A DNA stretch of 64,000 bases from Caenorhabditis remanei (GCF_010183535.1 NC_071331.1:15438001-15502000), one strand, 5' to 3'. Positions 37,112 through 49,200 are shown, counted from the first letter of the stretch. Notes: generated from the letters alone by a model not told the origin. Program-made: numbers and translations.

Positions 37112-37891
37112 TTTAGCAAGTAACTAATCGACTGAAAGACGTCCCGGGATGTAATTCATTCTAGAAGACACGGAGGGGATCTAAACAAAAAATAATAGAA
37201 TAATGAGGAGGTTGGGGCGGAGTCAAGCAACAATGATTATGGAGTGTGCAAACAGAGAAGAATGTCAATGAGATGCAAATCATTCACAGAAATTGGAGTC
37301 CGTATGTTCTGTAGAAAAGGGGGGAAGAGGAGGAGAATGATGCATTAATTGAAATGAAAAATAAATATACAGGATAGAAATCATAAAAACGAGATTTGGA
37401 AGTTATGAAAGTAATCATATCTATACAAATATTTTCTGCAAGAGTCTCTCGTTTTCCGAAATAAAAACAAGAAGTACATAGTAAACAGAGAGAAAAACAT
37501 CGTCTGCATCAAATTCATTTTTTGGTCCAAAAAGTCTAAATAAGCAGTCAGAAACTGCACGAAAATTTTTCTTGTTCGCCCTCCGAAGCGGACAATCGAG
37601 CCAATCAGGAAGTGAGAGAGTGTGGGAGACGAAGATACGCAGACAACGGCTACAGGAAGACGATGACTGAAGATGGCAGAGGAGATGAAGGGAAGATGAA
37701 AAAGAAGAGACACTATCATCTGCTATTCTAGTTTCTGAAGGATGGATGATGCTGCTGGACGATGAAACTATTTTGAGTGGATTTCAAAATTGAAAAGAAA
37801 CGATTTGGTTGGAGAACCGACTGGAAAGAGTGATGATTGACTGAAACTGTTTCAGAATTCAGATGAACTCTTCTTGAATTAAGATAAGAAA
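37112..37891. promoter_or_regulatory. lad-2 upstream region
   Basis: About 780 bases directly upstream of the lad-2 start and before the first mobile element. Mixed composition with no gene. It presumably holds the lad-2 core promoter. Confidence 0.4.
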
Positions 37892-38353
37892 TACCGTAAA
37901 AACTGTATTTGAGGTGCATGCAACTCTATTGTTCAACGGGCCCGTCGGAGTGCAACTCTATTAGAGGGGCAATTCAAATAGAGGGTGCACTTCTATTTTT
38001 CGTCGACGAATTCGCCCGTCCTCGATACCCAACTATCTCTTGAATTTGTTTGATTTCATTAGTTTTTATGCCGAATTTTTCGAACTTTTACGTAAAAACG
38101 GAAAAAAATCCTGAATTTTCATAGCAAACTACGTTTTTAACAGCAAAAATGCCGAACTAGTGATGTGAAAGAACAGTCAGGAGTCAGTTAATGATGATAT
38201 TAGAGAAAAGTGGAAATCACTGGAGGGCAACTGTATTAGAGGGGCACCTCAATTAGAGGGTGCACCTCTATTGTTCAAAAAGTCTGTCGGGGGGCACCAC
38301 TATTAGAGGGGCACTTCAAATAGAGGGGCACCTCAAAAAGAGTTTTTACGGTA
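37892..38353. mobile_element. MITE with 13-bp TIRs and TA target site (Tc1/mariner-like)
   Basis: TACCGTAAAAACT at 37892-37904 is the exact reverse complement of AGTTTTTACGGTA at 38341-38353. The outermost TA on each side fits TA target duplication, the mark of Tc1/mariner elements. Inside are two diverged direct copies of a block of about 75 bases (near 37,917-37,990 and 38,261-38,335) rich in CTCTATTAGAGGGGCAC units, themselves partly palindromic. No transposase is present. It lies 0.8 kb upstream of the lad-2 start. Confidence 0.75.
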
Positions 38354-38561
38354 TCTGAGTCATTCTTTTTGAAAATCATCATAATAAAACCTTTTCTAAA
38401 CTGAAAAAAGTTTTTTTTCCAAGAAGACTCATTTGTGAAAAAAAGTAAACTGCTCGATCAGAAATGAGAATCCCAAACATGATTTTCATACTCGGATGAC
38501 AGATGATCTATTCGATGAATTGTTCACAGATTCCGTCAACGTCAATTCGTTCGGAATGAAA

Positions 38562-38566
38562 TCATT
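38562..38566. repeat. Target-site duplication TCATT (left)
   Basis: TCATT directly before the left LTR is repeated directly after the right LTR (42724-42728). Five bases fits BEL/Pao and Ty3-like integrases. Confidence 0.9.
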
Positions 38567-39051
38567 TGTCGTGACAATAATAGCCCCAGCTATATTGTCA
38601 CAACTGGTACAATCTAACTCGTAGATTATTTCCACGTAATTTATAAAATATACAACGGTGAACTTATTGTTACTCTCAAAGGAGGATTACTTAGCCTACC
38701 AACAACGTGAAACGCACTCAATACTCTTATCATGATGACATTTGCCACGTTTCAATGTCAATATAAGCTATCGAATCGCTACCAATCAGTATCGGAAGTC
38801 AATCGTCTTCACACCGGCTGCTGGATCTCTTCTCAACTGCTCACATCGACAAGTCATATGCTATCAGCAACGCCAAGGATACAACATCGTCGACAATGCT
38901 TGAAGAGATTCCTCCTACGATGGTGTTTCTCCTATTGAGATTGCTCTAATAAACCGTTTGTATAATTCTGTGTTGGTTAACTTTCTAAGTTCACACTCTC
39001 TCACTCATTGCGGTCGGTTCGGGGTTCACCTGCCCAATAACCGTCGCAACA
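38567..39051 (+). repeat. 5' LTR (485 bp)
   Basis: Begins TGTCGTGACAAT and ends GTCGCAACA (TG...CA). I could find no difference between it and the copy at 42239-42723, which implies a recent insertion. It contains a TATA-like TTATAAAATATA at 38641-38652 and AATAAA at 38948-38953, the expected promoter and poly(A) signals. Confidence 0.92.
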
Positions 39052-39071
39052 TGGTGCATCGACCGGAGTTA
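39052..39071 (+). other. Putative primer-binding site
   Basis: TGGTGCATCGACCGG begins directly after the 5' LTR. Its reverse complement ends in GCACCA, as the 3' end of a tRNA would, so it should prime minus-strand DNA synthesis. The tRNA species was not identified. Confidence 0.6.
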
Positions 39072-40351
39072 CTCGAACTTTGGTGGGGTGAGAGAATGCA
39101 GAGCTCGAGTTATTCAACTAGGATTTCGTTAATCGAACGTAAAACCGGCAGAGTAGATCCAGCGGATGACTTCTGATCTCCTTACTCGAAGGAAAACTTT
39201 CTCTTATCGTAGGGAATCTAAACTCTATCGTAGAGTTTCCAAACTCTTATTCAAAGAGTGCATCATCGTGAGCAAAGTCGTTGTTCACCAAGTGTCTGTA
39301 TGGGTTCGGGTGGGATCCGAACGAGTGGCAACATACAGTTCACTGGTAGGACGCCATATCGTTGACGTCATTCCCAGCGAGACTAGAGAAGTTTCTCAAT
39401 CGTGAAACAGACCTTATTCATGAACCACCACTAAAATCTATTGGTCATTCTCTCAAAGCACAGTCTCGTTCCTACCAACTATGAATTATCGTATTCATCC
39501 AATCAATGATTGCATTGAATCTTATCGTGGAGGTTCTCTGCTTATCCGTAGATACATCAGAATTGAATTCAACGGAGGTTTATTTTGATAAAAGCACAAT
39601 CGGTGCTAAGCGCACAATCGGTGTCTAACGTAAAGTCAAGAAAGCACAATGGTGCTCAGAGAGTCCTTTTGTGACAAATTAGAGAAAAGATGTGGTGATG
39701 AAAATGTCAGATCGGAAACAAATAGCGTGGTCTAGATTCAGATTCTGGAGATTCACAGGAAATCTCACATCGATAGCCACAGAATCACCACCACCGACAT
39801 ACCACATCTTGAGGATGGTCTATCTCCCGTCGTATCGTTGATTCCGTGAAAGGGCCCAAAGTAGCTGGATCAGCGAGAAGACGAAGTGACAGATCAGGAA
39901 CTTTGCAACTGACAGGAAGCCGACTGTACACCTTCCGCAACTGTTCTCCAACGAGGACCTCAAAGCATAACAACCCGTGAAACGTCACGGAAACCAACGA
40001 TGTGAAGCAACACAGTAATAGGAATCTCAGTTACGTTTTCGATGGCTATGAAACGTCAATGATTCATACAGAATCCTAATGTGATGACCGATAACAGTGA
40101 CACGTCGAATCATTAGGATGTATTAAAAATGAAAGATAAAATCTCGTGAAATCAATAATTTCACGGAACCACGTCACAAAGAGAGCACGCAAGTCTTATC
40201 TCTCTATTTTATCAAGGTTAGCAAACCAGAGCAAGGTCAAGAAAAAGGAGGGCATGGATATTGGGTATATAAGGATGAAGATTCGACATAACAATATCAG
40301 TCTTCATCGACTCGGCAACCACATCAAAAGCACCCAACCTACCAACCAACC

Positions 40352-42172
40352 ATGGCTAACAAGAACAAGAAGAAGAGCGAGAAACGGAATCCGGTGACCA
40401 TGAAAACAATTAAGTGGAGTACCACCCGTGAGTTAACTCGAACCAGAACGCTCGTCTCTCTTGCTGATCGTGCTCTGGCACTTGAGAGAAACACCCAAAA
40501 CATCACCGTACTCGACGGGTATCTGGCTCAACTGCTAAATCAACTGGCCCTAATCGAGGGTCTCCCGGAAAATGCGATCGATCTGCTCAAGAGCAACAAA
40601 AATCTTTGTGCGAAGAATGTGTTTGAAGCCAATCGGGCTGAAATATCGAACCATCTGGCAGCTCGGGGACATGACGGCCTAGTCAATCAGCTAATAGCGC
40701 TCATCGGAGACGTGACAACGACGGTGAACAACTTCCGATCTGGACGCGTTTCGGCGACCCCAGGAACACCAACACCACCACCATCCAATGGACTGGCTCC
40801 AGGAAGTGCGCAGACAACCGATGGAATCGCTCCGAATCAGGAACACCCCGAACGGCGTAACCCTGAACAATCGGTTCAGACGGCAATCGATCAATCGGAT
40901 CAATTGCATCAAGGATCCGAGTCGAATACAGGTCGACACCCACCGAACTCAACAAAGCCTTGCGAGAGCAACCATAGTTCGGATGTCTCGGTTCACCCGC
41001 CGTCCAACATACTCAACCGTGGATCATCAGAAGCCTCCCAGGACATTGCCGAGTTTGCGGATGATTTGGCTGTACGTATCGGAGCAATCGAACATACTCA
41101 GACATTGCTTTTGGATTCATCTGCCACGGCAAATCGTGCCATCAAAAATTTGCAAGACCATATGCAAACATCATCTGCCACGACAGATCGTGCTATCAAA
41201 AATCTGCAGGAAAACATGCAGAAATTGCAAGATATGATGTATGAGGTCTTCAGTCGGCAGTCATCGTGGCAGAACAAGCCTGAGATGAAACAAGAAGAAA
41301 CAGAGTCGGCAACTATGAGTGAGGCCACGAAGCCATCGAGCGGTCAACCGGACGCTTCCGACATTGGTCAAAGCTCCCCAATACCACTGGAGAACTCGTC
41401 TCCACTTCCACCTGCATCGACGCCAAAGAACGATACGGTGGAATCTCCAATCCGTCGCCAGAACCATCCGGGTTCCCAGGACAGCTCGAATCCTCAAATC
41501 ACTAACAGCACGGTCTACACAGTCATGAACACAGTTCCAGTTTTCGACGGAGAACCAGCTGACTATAGTATGTTTATGCAGCTGTTTAATTCTATGGTTC
41601 ATGACAACGATGACATCCCGGTGACGCTTAAACATGCCTTACTCATGAAACTCCTGAGTGGGAAAGTGAAGTCGATGTTAAGATCGGTGAGTCTGTCAGA
41701 AGAAGACTACCATGCGTTGAGAGATAGCTTGGAAAGACAATACAACAGAGAGAAGGACACTAAGCAACACCTCATCCACCAGCTCAACAAGTTCACTTTT
41801 TCCGAAGACAGTTTCGAGGATATGGAGAAGGACCTAAACAAATATAGCATCATAGCATACTCGCTTAGAAGTAAGGGATGCACATTGGATGACTCCATCT
41901 TCATCAATTCCTTCATTGGCAAGCTACCACAACAAATCATGGGAACCGTCTTCATGAAGCATCACCAAAAAGACCGAACATTCCAAGAACTTGTAGGAAT
42001 CGCCTACAGAACCATTTCTGAAAAACGAGCTCTGGATCAAGCACTAAAGATAAAGAAAGGCAGGATTGTAACCAATGAAGTGTATGATGACAGATCGGAT
42101 AATGCCAAAATGACAGTCGGTCATAATACAGCACTCGTTTCGTCGAGTGACAGCAATTCTTCCTCTGATTAG
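40352..42172 (+). CDS. gag: Gag polyprotein, DUF1759 type (BEL/Pao)
   Basis: Single-exon ORF of 606 residues, intact. N-terminus Lys-rich (M-A-N-K-N-K-K-K-S-E-K-R), then a helical region, a long Pro/Ser/Gln-rich linker (about residues 130-230), a coiled-coil-like segment with an 18-residue tandem duplication (about residues 256-291), a second linker, and the Gag core from about residue 395: V-P-V-F-D-G-E-P-A-D-Y with F-M-Q-L-F, L-L-S-G-K-V, L-E-R-Q-Y and F-I-N-S-F-I-G-K-L-P. This core fits the DUF1759 capsid-like domain of BEL/Pao Gag. There is no CCHC zinc knuckle. The protein ends in a Ser/Asp run. It should form the particle that packages the element RNA. GC content is higher than in the neighbouring worm genes. 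Confidence 0.88.
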   Translation: MANKNKKKSEKRNPVTMKTIKWSTTRELTRTRTLVSLADRALALERNTQNITVLDGYLAQLLNQLALIEGLPENAIDLLKSNKNLCAKNVFEANRAEISNHLAARGHDGLVNQLIALIGDVTTTVNNFRSGRVSATPGTPTPPPSNGLAPGSAQTTDGIAPNQEHPERRNPEQSVQTAIDQSDQLHQGSESNTGRHPPNSTKPCESNHSSDVSVHPPSNILNRGSSEASQDIAEFADDLAVRIGAIEHTQTLLLDSSATANRAIKNLQDHMQTSSATTDRAIKNLQENMQKLQDMMYEVFSRQSSWQNKPEMKQEETESATMSEATKPSSGQPDASDIGQSSPIPLENSSPLPPASTPKNDTVESPIRRQNHPGSQDSSNPQITNSTVYTVMNTVPVFDGEPADYSMFMQLFNSMVHDNDDIPVTLKHALLMKLLSGKVKSMLRSVSLSEEDYHALRDSLERQYNREKDTKQHLIHQLNKFTFSEDSFEDMEKDLNKYSIIAYSLRSKGCTLDDSIFINSFIGKLPQQIMGTVFMKHHQKDRTFQELVGIAYRTISEKRALDQALKIKKGRIVTNEVYDDRSDNAKMTVGHNTALVSSSDSNSSSD

Positions 42173-42190
42173 TCAGAGGTGTTCTGCAAC

Positions 42191-42222
42191 GAACTTCCGT
42201 TACGTTACCACTACGGAAGTTC
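42191..42222 (+). other. Perfect 10-bp hairpin before the 3' LTR
   Basis: GAACTTCCGT (42191-42200) pairs with ACGGAAGTTC (42213-42222) around a 12-base loop. It sits 19 bases after the Gag stop codon and 16 bases before the 3' LTR. Confidence 0.7.
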
Positions 42223-42238
42223 TTTCCCAGCCCCCCAG

Positions 42239-42723
42239 TGTCGTGACAATAATAGCCCCAGCTATATTGTCACAACTGGTACAATCTAACTCGTAGATTA
42301 TTTCCACGTAATTTATAAAATATACAACGGTGAACTTATTGTTACTCTCAAAGGAGGATTACTTAGCCTACCAACAACGTGAAACGCACTCAATACTCTT
42401 ATCATGATGACATTTGCCACGTTTCAATGTCAATATAAGCTATCGAATCGCTACCAATCAGTATCGGAAGTCAATCGTCTTCACACCGGCTGCTGGATCT
42501 CTTCTCAACTGCTCACATCGACAAGTCATATGCTATCAGCAACGCCAAGGATACAACATCGTCGACAATGCTTGAAGAGATTCCTCCTACGATGGTGTTT
42601 CTCCTATTGAGATTGCTCTAATAAACCGTTTGTATAATTCTGTGTTGGTTAACTTTCTAAGTTCACACTCTCTCACTCATTGCGGTCGGTTCGGGGTTCA
42701 CCTGCCCAATAACCGTCGCAACA
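42239..42723 (+). repeat. 3' LTR (485 bp)
   Basis: Same sequence and length as the 5' LTR. The matching TATA-like site is at 42313-42324. It is followed by the TCATT target duplication at 42724-42728. Confidence 0.92.
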
Positions 42724-42728
42724 TCATT

Positions 42729-45700
42729 CATGTTCGGATTCAAAGAGTCTTCAAAAGAAGGAAGGAAATCAGAATTGTTGCAAGAATCTTTCAGTTTTAT
42801 CTTCTGCCGAAACGTCATCAACAATGAATTCTTCTTCTTCAAAATTCTCGGAGACTCGCCATCAATCGGAAGTACAATTCACTGTTTGCGGGTCCATTTT
42901 AACTTCCTCTCCATCTTCTCTTTCTCTTTTTCTCTTCTTTTTCAACTAATTTTTAAGCCCAAAAGTGTTAGAAGGGACCAATGTTTTGTACCCTCTCAAC
43001 TCATAAAAAGTATCTCGCCGACACAATTATTCTCTCCTTTTTGAAGACCACCTACTAAACGGGTGAAAGGAGAAAAAAGAGTAATTACTTGTTTCCGATG
43101 AATGAAAAAAGAATGTGGGAAACAAGGGGGATGAGCCGATTCGGAAAAAGAGAGAGCCGACTAGGAAGAACATAAAACCGGTTTAAGTAAAAAAGGACAG
43201 TGGGAAATGGACGGGAAAAGGCGGTAAAAATCAGACAGAGCAATTAGGAAAATGAAAGAGACTCGGGATTAGGTCAGGAAAAGAAATGAATCGTAAAATC
43301 AAAGAGAGAGAGAGAGTGCGGGAAAACATTGGGAGCAACCGGTTGGTACTTGGAGAAAGGAAAGAGGTATCTAGGAGTAATTGGGGATATTCTTTTGAGA
43401 AGATTCTGTTTCAGAAAAGCTGAAGCTTCAAGAAGAAAAATAGTCTCCCTTGTCACATCAAAAATGCGTTTTACGCAACCGAGAAACATGGGCGGCTCGT
43501 TTCTGTAATGATGGAACTGGTGGGACAACACATTGATAATTCCACGCAAAATGGACGCGTGCGATGTCTTGGCAATTGAGTTAGAGACCACCAGGGCGGT
43601 AGAAAGACGTGGAAAGCATTCCAAAGGGACCCTTCGATTCGATTAACCAACTCTCTCAACTCACTATTTTGCACTCATAACAACAGATGGACATGTTGGA
43701 AAGAAGAAGAAGAAAATAGATTAAGTTAACACCTTCTGGAAAAGAGTTTCAGATGATTCACATGTTATGAAATAGGGAAAAGTAGTACTGTAGATTTGAG
43801 AAGACACACCTGTTGGATGAAGTAAATCAATTTAAAAAAAACGGATCGAATAAGGAAAATGTACAAGAGAGTTCTATCAAAGTTCTATTATTTTCTGGCC
43901 GAAAGAACTCGCAAGGGAGTCCTTGAAACCATTTGAAAATGTGTTCAGACACTGAGAGAATTATTTCTCAATTCATCTGATTCATGCTCATAGATTATAT
44001 CTTCATGTTTTGGAAAGAACTTGAAATTAGTAACATCTGGACACACTTTCTGACCTTTTTCTTTTGAAATAAAAAGATCTTGACGAAGAGGGAAAAAAGA
44101 AAATAAAAATGCAATCAAAGCGTTTCAAACTAAAACCTTTTTGCAATTTTACTTGCGAAAAGATGCGCCGACGGCGACAAATTTCGCAGGAAAAGAAGAA
44201 GAAAAGTAGAAGATGAGAATGAGTAAAAGAGCCGCCACTAGTATATTCGGAATAAGTTTGGAATTGAGTTGAAGATTCTGGAGTTTTGAATGGAAACAAA
44301 TCATCAGATGAACTGAAATTTATATATTTCATAATCATTTAAGACACAGAATATGTTTCATGATTTCAGAAATCGATTGAGATCTAGTCTGATTCTGGTA
44401 GCTGGAAAATAAAACTGAACTATATGGAATATTGCTGAAAACCGGAAACAAAAATTTGACATCTGAAATGTTGGAGAAGTGGAATAATTGCTTGTGTACC
44501 TTTCCTGAAAGAATATTGGCCGTACCTATCGGTTTTCTGACGTAAAACTATATTTTGAAAGCTCGGGATAATCTAATTTTCGATTGTTCTCGTCTTTCTA
44601 ATATAAATATTCTGAATCAAACGAGAAGTGATTAAAATAAAAACTGAAAACAAGAGAAAACAAGAAAAGATACGATTGAAACCAAACGGAACAAGTGAAA
44701 TGAGTAGTCTCACCTCTTTCGAGCTCTCATAAAATTTGAAGTGAGAACATCATTTGCCGCTCTTTTTCATATTCTTGCTCAAACATGTTTTAACTTGATC
44801 GTTATGTTTTGTTTTTCGTTAAATATGAAAAGAAAATTAGAAAGAATTCTGGAAAAAAAGAAGTGAAGAAAGAGGTGATGGAAACATTTATCCACCTCAT
44901 ATATCACTTCGTAACGTTCAAATAACATCCACGAGAGGGTCCAGTTGGCCACCAAAAAAACATTTTTCTCTTTTTCTTTCGGATGAAAAGGTGTAAAGTT
45001 TCCACGGAACAACATTCATGTGGTTATCAGTTGAAACATATGTTTCTATCTCTTATGTAAAGAATCAAATTTCATTTTTACGTTTTCTCTCGTTTTTGTG
45101 TGTTTAAATTTAAGTTCCAATTCGTTGATAATCGATTACTTTCGAAGAGAAATCGCTTCGACTTCTGACTCTGTAATTCTGCAACTAAAACACCACGGAT
45201 CGTTGTTTCCTTCGCCCCACATATTGTCTAAATAAATTAATTTTCTTGACATTTGTTGTTTGCCGACTGGTGTTCCCGTTCTTGAAATAAGCCACGCCCT
45301 CTTTCAGCTGATGTATTTAGAAAAGCGCTGGGAATTCGTCCAGGATCGTTGACAAGACAACTGAAAAAGAGCTTGGCTATATTTGAGAGCTTTAACTTCA
45401 GCCTGTGAACACTATGTAAAGAAAGTTTATTTCGACAATATATTTAAAAAATCTCTAGATCACTGTCAATTTTCAATTCCAATTGTTGAAACATTTTATT
45501 TTTGTAGAAACAACGCCAGAAGTTTCAAACAGAAGAAATTTTACGAGACTTTGAGAGAAAAAAATAGTTGGTTAATAAATTAATAAATTTCATTCAAACC
45601 ATTTGTTATCTCGGAATGGAAAACAGAGGTAAACATATTACGAGTACTGTAAACAATACTGTATTACAGCATGCTTTATGAACCAAAAAGGGCTCTAGAA

Positions 45701-46207
45701 ACTAAACGAGAATGGAAAAGGGGAATGGGGGGACAATAAAGCTGTAAAACCCGCGGATCAGAACTGTTAGTACTTAGAAGGGATAAAGGCGAAATCTCCA
45801 TTATAAAACAACAAATAATCCGGGGAAAATCAAGTAAGAAATTAGGAGCCAAGAATTATACTGAATTGGGAAATAGGAGTCATGGAAAAAAGGAAAATGA
45901 AGAGGACCATATCAATAATGTACAGATAAACGAGTTTGGAGAGTAAGAATTTAGGCGGGATGGAAGGAATGAAAAGGGAAAAGTGAAGGTATTGACTGGG
46001 CTGTTGCTAACAGGAATGTGACGAAAAAATCAAGAAAAAGCAAAAACAATCGAGGCACCAATGGCACGAAAACGGATACTTTGGGAAGAAAGGCAATTGA
46101 AGAAGAAGAATGGGACGTCTACACTTCACAAAATCACGGTTGACGGCTTCTAGCTCTAAAAATTAAACATTCCAAAACTAAACTTAGATAATTGCGACTA
46201 TATTAAT
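42729..46207. other. 3.5-kb intergenic region
   Basis: No convincing gene. Purine-rich stretches at 43,040-43,340. An open minus-strand frame at 43,274-43,624 has no real ATG and no splice context. The 3' end of the AT-hook gene lies at the right edge. Confidence 0.5.
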
Positions 46208-49200
46208 CTACCTTGTCACCATTTTGTGGTCAGCGTTTTCGTCGTCGAATTGCGTTACTCCAGCTGTTGCAGATGTAACGGATCCTCTCTTTCTTTTCGT
46301 AGAAGCTTGGAGCTCTTCATCGACCGTTCTCGTGTTCTTGCGTCTAGCAGCTGCACGAGTCTTTTTGGCAACCGATGTATCGGTTGGTTCTGGAGTAGCA
46401 GTTTCACTTCGATTTGTACCCTTAATTTGAAAAAAAATTATTTTGATAGATTGAAGATCAAATTGTACCTCACTGGAAGCCGCATCATCTTCCCGTTCAG
46501 CTGCCAAAACAACTTGTTCAAGTTCATCGGATTTCTTCTCAGTCTCCTCGTTCGTTTCATCTTCATCTTCGGTCTTTTTCTCGTGTTCATCTCTCTGAAA
46601 CAAATCAGATTTCGATCAGAAACTTTTTAGATAGGAACTAACATCTTCAGACATTTCACTGTCTTCTACAGACTCCTTTCGTTTAGTCGACTTCGTTGAG
46701 ACTGTTCCCGGTGCCTTACGTGGTCTTCCTCTCTTTGGCGTGTCCATGATTGGAGTTGACTTTTCCTCGGTTTCAACGTTCCCTCCGCCAATTGGTCGGA
46801 GGTCTTCGAACATATGACCACCGTTGCTCAATTCGGTCGTAGGTGTTGGAGTTGCGCCGAAATCTTTCGATTGGTTTGAATGATCATCGAGATTCAACAA
46901 TGTCGTTTCACTACTACCGTAGTCAGCTCCATTTGCGAAAGAAGAATTTGATGATTTATCATCAGTTGACTGACGAATCAGAGTGTTGGAATACGAACGA
47001 CGTGGAGAATATTCAGCAATAGTCATTCCAGCAGTTCCTGCACCCAATGTTTTCTCATCTTCAAAAACTGTTGACAGTTTTGAAAGAAGTTCTTCGCGTT
47101 CGGCTCGTTCCGACGGCTGAAAACAATTAGTATGACCGAAAACATTTTACAACTAGTACAAACCGTTAGATTCACTAAGTTCTTATCTGTGCACCTTGTG
47201 AAGACTTCTTCATCCACTGCCATGTCGATGCATTTCCGAACGGTGGCCAACGATATCCCCATAATTTGAGATGTCCATTGATCAGGCTTCGAGAAAGGAG
47301 AATTGGCTAGTGGGTGTCGTGAAGGCAATCTATAATAATTTAGATTGTTAAAGTGTTATGATTCATTAAAGTTTGTAGCCAGAAACACTCTACTTTTTTC
47401 TACTAATCTTCCAAAGGAAAGCATCATTTCTTTTTCGTTAGCGACACACATCACTCATAGGGATGGTTTTAGCAACAAGGCGTAACCCCGTGTTGAAAAG
47501 CTCTCAGAATTGACAGCTGAAGATGCTGAAGACGTCTGATGATGATGATGAGCCATTGGGGAGAAAGGCTGAGAGAGTACCTTCTTAGTAGAGACTCAGT
47601 TAGATGTAAGGCCCTGAAACCAATCGGGTCACACGAGAGGCGCCATAGCAAGAGAACGCATCGACTAAGGAGGGTGCGCAAGAATCGTCAAGGCTTTGAC
47701 GGACACGCCAAGACGACGAAGGCCAACCAACCAACGACAAATGCTGCTCGTTTGTGCTGCTCACGGGGCACATACATACTCACTCGTGCTCCTCGCATAC
47801 ATACAGACCAGAGCTCGACAAGCTGCGCTCAAGCGCGAATGGAATGCCAACGGCTCGTCACAAGACAAGACTGCTCGGAAGACTACATAAGTATATATCC
47901 CTTCAAAGTGAGGAGGTCAAGCAACATCCATTATCTTACCTTTTAACAAACTCTCTGTGGAAGTGACACACTCGCGAAATCAACATTCTGGACTGTTCAC
48001 ACAAATGAGGACGGCACGGTTTTCGGCCAGCATCCTTCTTGGCTTTTGACTGAACAACATCTAGAAGTGGGAAATCTGCCATGTCAGGAAAAATGGAACC
48101 ATCAACATCTTCATTACTGTTGTTGTTGTAACGAGGCGAACTCTGAAAAAGCTATTTCAAGAATTGATAGAATCTTTTAAGAATAAAAAACTTACTAAGT
48201 CATTATGCTTTTTTCTCCGATGACCTCCGCCGTTCACCGAGGATCCTTCGTTAGAGTTTCTCGGTTTTGAAAAGTTGAAAATTGGAGCACTCCCATTACT
48301 GGTGGGTGGGGGTGCAGGAATTTGGTTAGTTCCGTAGTTCATTGAAGGAGAACTTCCTAAAACGATTGAAATAGGAATCTAATTAGAATACAATGAATAT
48401 TTACCAGTCAATGGGGATTGTGTATTGTAATATGGTTGTTGTTGTTGTTGTTGTTGTTGTCCATGCATTCCAGGTGGCATCATCGGTGCTTGAGGTTGGA
48501 TGTGATGATGTGGTGGTGGAGGACCAGGAGTTGGATAATAAGGATTCGAAGTAGGAACAACACCGGGTGGTCCGTTTTGATGAACCATTGATGGAGGAAC
48601 GGGAGCCGCGTAGATATTGGGGCCTCGTTGATAGGCATTCAAGTTTGTCATTTGCCCATAGGGTTGATTCCTGAAATAGGTGTCTGATATATACATACTC
48701 ATTATTCATAATATGTGACTTTTTCTTGTTAGTAGAATGCAGTCTGTGCGGAAAACAACTGTTCAGGCATATTTTCAATAGTTTCTTACTTGTAGTGAAA
48801 TTTATTTTTTTGTTTCTCTTAAAACTTTTTCTGTATTAATCCTCTATTGGGCAAGAATACTGCAAACCCCTCTACTTGTCAGGACCCCGCGGACACTTCA
48901 GACGCATAGCATAGAGTCCCTATCGAAACAAACGAATAAGAAGAGGGAACGAAGAGACGAAAGAGAGGCTTCATTCGTTTCTCTTTTTCTCTAGCTATTC
49001 CATATTATATGGCACGCCAGATACTTCTCTCATCGTCCGTCCGTCCGTCCGCCTCGACAACCGCATTTGCTTCAGCCACCCATTCAGTCATCCATTGCCT
49101 GCGCCTCCACACTATTTCCGGATACGCCTCGCTCTGCGTCTACCATCTAGTGGGAATCTCTTAGTCAACGCGCGACGGCGGCGGCGACGACGGCCGTTTC

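Larger units (their letters stand above)
38567..42723 (+). mobile_element. Gag-only BEL/Pao-type LTR retrotransposon (non-autonomous)
   Basis: A 4,157-base element with identical 485-base LTRs, TCATT target duplications, a primer-binding site, a 1.3-kb leader (39,072-40,351) and one long ORF encoding Gag. After the Gag stop only 66 bases remain before the 3' LTR, so protease, reverse transcriptase, RNase H and integrase are all absent. It must borrow these from an autonomous relative elsewhere in the genome. It sits between the lad-2 upstream region and the AT-hook gene. No purine-rich tract is seen next to the 3' LTR. Confidence 0.88.

Noticed and set aside
38732..38938. 68-codon ORF present twice (also at 42404-42610)
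   Set aside because: It lies inside both LTRs, so the repetition is explained by the LTR duplication.
40691..41635. Several overlapping open frames on both strands within gag
   Set aside because: Shadows of the long Gag ORF; GC-rich codons make stops rare in other frames.
43406..43414. CTGTTTCA motif, as found upstream of worm 21U piRNAs (also near 59,691)
   Set aside because: Isolated matches next to ordinary TTTCAG-like sequence, with no cluster and no way to see a 21U RNA start; chance is likely.
43274..43624. Minus-strand frame of 116 codons
   Set aside because: It begins at a non-ATG codon, shows no splice sites fitting a gene model and no recognisable motif.
46226..46630. 134-codon plus-strand frame rich in Ser/Phe
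   Set aside because: Antisense shadow of the AT-hook gene's last exons.
49030..49055. Tandem CCGT repeat considered as a possible array
   Set aside because: Only about four units of 4 bases; a microsatellite, not a CRISPR or protein-coding repeat.
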